Assembly: GCA_965199235.1 (NCBI GenBank)
Contig: CBDAQU010000002.1
Location: 1,364,001 to 1,428,000, forward strand
Reading direction: 5' to 3'
Origin: BOG-908 sp965199235
GTDB taxonomy: Bacteria > Pseudomonadota > Alphaproteobacteria > Acetobacterales > Acetobacteraceae
DNA length: 64,000 bases
Under the pieces are notes generated by a model. That model searched no databases. It had not been told where the DNA came from and worked only from the letters and a program-made list of their open reading frames with translations. A program made the translations under genes and the position numbers. Below are positions 62,707 through 64,000 of this stretch, one piece after another. The first letter of the stretch is position 1. Each line of letters starts with the position of its first letter.

Positions 62707-62803
62707 GGCCACCGTACGTTTGTCGTAGCCGGTGTCGGGCCGGTCGGACGCGCCGTAGCCGCGCAGGTCGGGTGCGATGACGGTGTAGTGTTCGGCCAGT
62801 CGC
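62707..62803 (-). pseudogene. Remnant of an alpha/beta-hydrolase gene
   Basis: One minus-strand frame encodes LAEHYTVIAPDLRGYGASDRPDTGYDKRT, the classic second-strand and Gly-Tyr-Gly region of haloacetate dehalogenase or epoxide hydrolase-like proteins. The rest of the gene is missing or frameshifted; the flanking frames give no further match. The remaining region 62170-63151 contains repeat copy G, and on the plus strand a possible C-terminal fragment near 62950-63090 that I cannot name. Confidence 0.55.
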
Positions 62804-63151
62804 GATCCGCGTGGCCGACGCACTCGACACACCTTCTGTTCATGCTGCATCTCGCGCGCGAAACGCGCGCGGGCATTGAGCTTCAGCCGTTGCCGCATCG
62901 GTGCCCACCCCACCCCGAGTTCGCCCGATTTCCCGGTGGACGGGACGCCCCGGCGCTCCCTTCCAGACCGGGCACGGACACCGACGCTATCGAGCGGCTG
63001 GCCTACGACATGGCCGTGCACGACATGACCGAGTTCGCTCATCTCGGGCGCGTCCTGCCCGGCGTGTTCGCCACCTTCGGGCCAAACTGACCCGCCGCAA
63101 CAGAGTTGAGGCTCCTGCCTACGCGAATTGTAGAGAAAAGGAACCACCTGG

Positions 63152-63979
63152 ATGCGCATCGCACTCGAAGAACATTTTATCGTCGACCAGCCTGCGCATG
63201 TCGATCGCTGGCTGACCCTGATCCCGACTGTTCCCAAGGAGATCACCGCCAAGATCAACCGCCCGCTCTGCGATCTCGGCGAGGTACGGATTGCGGCGAT
63301 GGCGGAGGCCAACATCGACTTCGCTGTCCTGTCAAACGTAGGCACAGTCCAGGGCGCCCTCGATGCTGCGAGCGCGATGACACTCGCCCGGCAGGCCAAC
63401 GACCGCCTCGCCGATCGGTCAGACCGACGGCCGCTACCTCGACGACGACCGCTTCTCCCCGCTGTGGGAGCGCGCCCAAGATCTCGACGCGCCGATCTAC
63501 CTCCATGCTGCAGACGCCGCCGTAATGCCGGCGACCTATGCCGGGCGCCCTGAGCTGGACTATGCGACGTGGAGCTGGACGGCCGAGACGGCCGCGCACA
63601 CACTGCGGGTCATTTTCGGCGGCGTGTTCGACCGCTTCCCCCCCCCCCAAGGCGAAGCTGCTTCTCGGTCACGTGGGCGAGACGCTGCCTACCTTCTCTG
63701 GCGCCTCGACAAGCGCGCGCAGGCCTTCACGCAAGGCGCCGCGATCAAGCCGTCGGAGGTCTTCCGCCGCAACATCGCGATCACCACGGCGGGAACGTTC
63801 TCGGACGAGCCGCTCGATTGCGCGCTGGAAGCACTCGGCGAGGACTCCATCATGTTCTCGGTCGACCCCCGGTTCGAGGAGATGAAGGAGGCAAGTGCTT
63901 GGTGGACGCCGCCCCGCTCTCCGATGCGGTGCGCGAGAAGATTTCGTCGCGAAATGCAAGGCGTATCCTGAAACTTTGA
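63152..63979 (+). pseudogene. Amidohydrolase (ACMSD/resorcylate decarboxylase-like), multiply frameshifted
   Basis: The start MRIALEEHF, DLGEVRIAAMAEANIDFAVLSN and LARQAND match metal-dependent amidohydrolases of the gamma-resorcylate decarboxylase type. Homology then jumps to GQTDGRYLDDDRFSPLWERAQDLDAPIYLHAA in another frame, so about 40-50 residues are missing. Later pieces (KAKLLLGHVGETLP, YLLWRLDKRAQAF, FRRNIAITTAGTF, DAAPLSDAVREKISSRNARRILKL) lie in different frames. One shift lies at a run of eleven C (63638-63648) and others at about 63690 and 63900. The gene is not functional as read. Confidence 0.8.
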
Positions 63980-63994
63980 AGAGAAGGTGTCAGA

Positions 63995-64000
63995 ATGTCA
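63995..64000 (+). CDS. First codons of a gene cut by the window end
   Basis: ATG TCA follows a ribosome site GAGAAGG by seven bases, just after the amidohydrolase stop. Only two codons are visible, so nothing more can be said. Confidence 0.4.

Noticed and set aside
63638..63648. Phase variation through the C11 tract
   Set aside because: The gene also has a deletion and at least two more frameshifts, so changing the tract length alone cannot restore it.

Overview
The window is high-GC bacterial DNA with tightly packed genes, ATGA-type overlaps, many GTG/TTG starts and TonB/RND envelope systems. The gene content (an alpha-amino-acid ester hydrolase-like CocE protein, PQQ-type propeller, sedolisin, paired acyl-CoA dehydrogenases, methylmalonyl-CoA mutase, extradiol dioxygenase) suggests an alphaproteobacterium, most likely Acetobacteraceae or a relative. 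This taxonomic call is an inference from gene families.

Region 1 (1-7851) is the right-hand part of an integrated element. From the right end inward it has a 3' fragment of tRNA-Val(CAC) acting as attR, a tyrosine integrase broken by a one-base frameshift, an AlpA/excisionase-like HTH protein, two small proteins, a primase-polymerase/helicase, an array of TGTTCC/GGAACA iterons, a trypsin-like protease cargo gene, operator-like repeats, a second MerR-like HTH protein and an HK97-type major capsid protein cut by the window start. Replication and capsid genes next to int/alpA resemble a P4-like or capsid-forming phage satellite as much as a normal prophage.

Region 2 (7852-20932) is chromosomal: an outer-membrane transporter-like protein, TetR, a MexEF/AcrAB-type RND pump without an outer-membrane factor, an ornithine cyclodeaminase-like protein, a secreted CocE/NonD hydrolase, a secreted S53 peptidase and a secreted HAF-like protein. 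Region 3 (21085-31537) has a heteromeric acyl-CoA dehydrogenase pair, a phytanoyl-CoA dioxygenase-like protein, a TesB thioesterase, a Tat-exported glycosylasparaginase homologue that appears to lack its catalytic threonine, a PQQ-propeller/ricin-lectin fusion, a secreted VOC protein, a truncated YeeE/YedE gene and an NTF2-like protein.

Region 4 (31762-54259) looks like a catabolic island. It holds a FadR-type GntR regulator, two more CocE/NonD hydrolases, a TonB receptor, an FAD aromatic hydroxylase and a TetR divergent from an operon of Dabb, MatB-like acyl-CoA ligase, extradiol dioxygenase, FAH-family hydrolase, FMN reductase, cupin and methylmalonyl-CoA mutase. A flavin-dependent oxygenase, an enoyl-CoA hydratase-like protein and a beta-propeller lactonase-like protein follow. 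The genes fit ring hydroxylation, meta-cleavage, C-C hydrolysis and entry of a (methyl)malonate-type product into central metabolism.

Region 5 (54910-62169) is a metal-resistance operon: multicopper oxidase, then CzcC/CzcB/CzcA-type efflux genes. Region 6 (62170-64000) is decayed: a hydrolase remnant, a multiply frameshifted amidohydrolase with a C11 tract, and the first two codons of another gene.

The most unusual feature is a dispersed repeat of about 114 bp with two hairpins, in seven copies (one truncated). Most copies lie at or just after a stop codon in the same orientation as the gene, and in three cases the repeat edge provides the TAG stop. A second, A/T-rich hairpin family lies in several other gene junctions.
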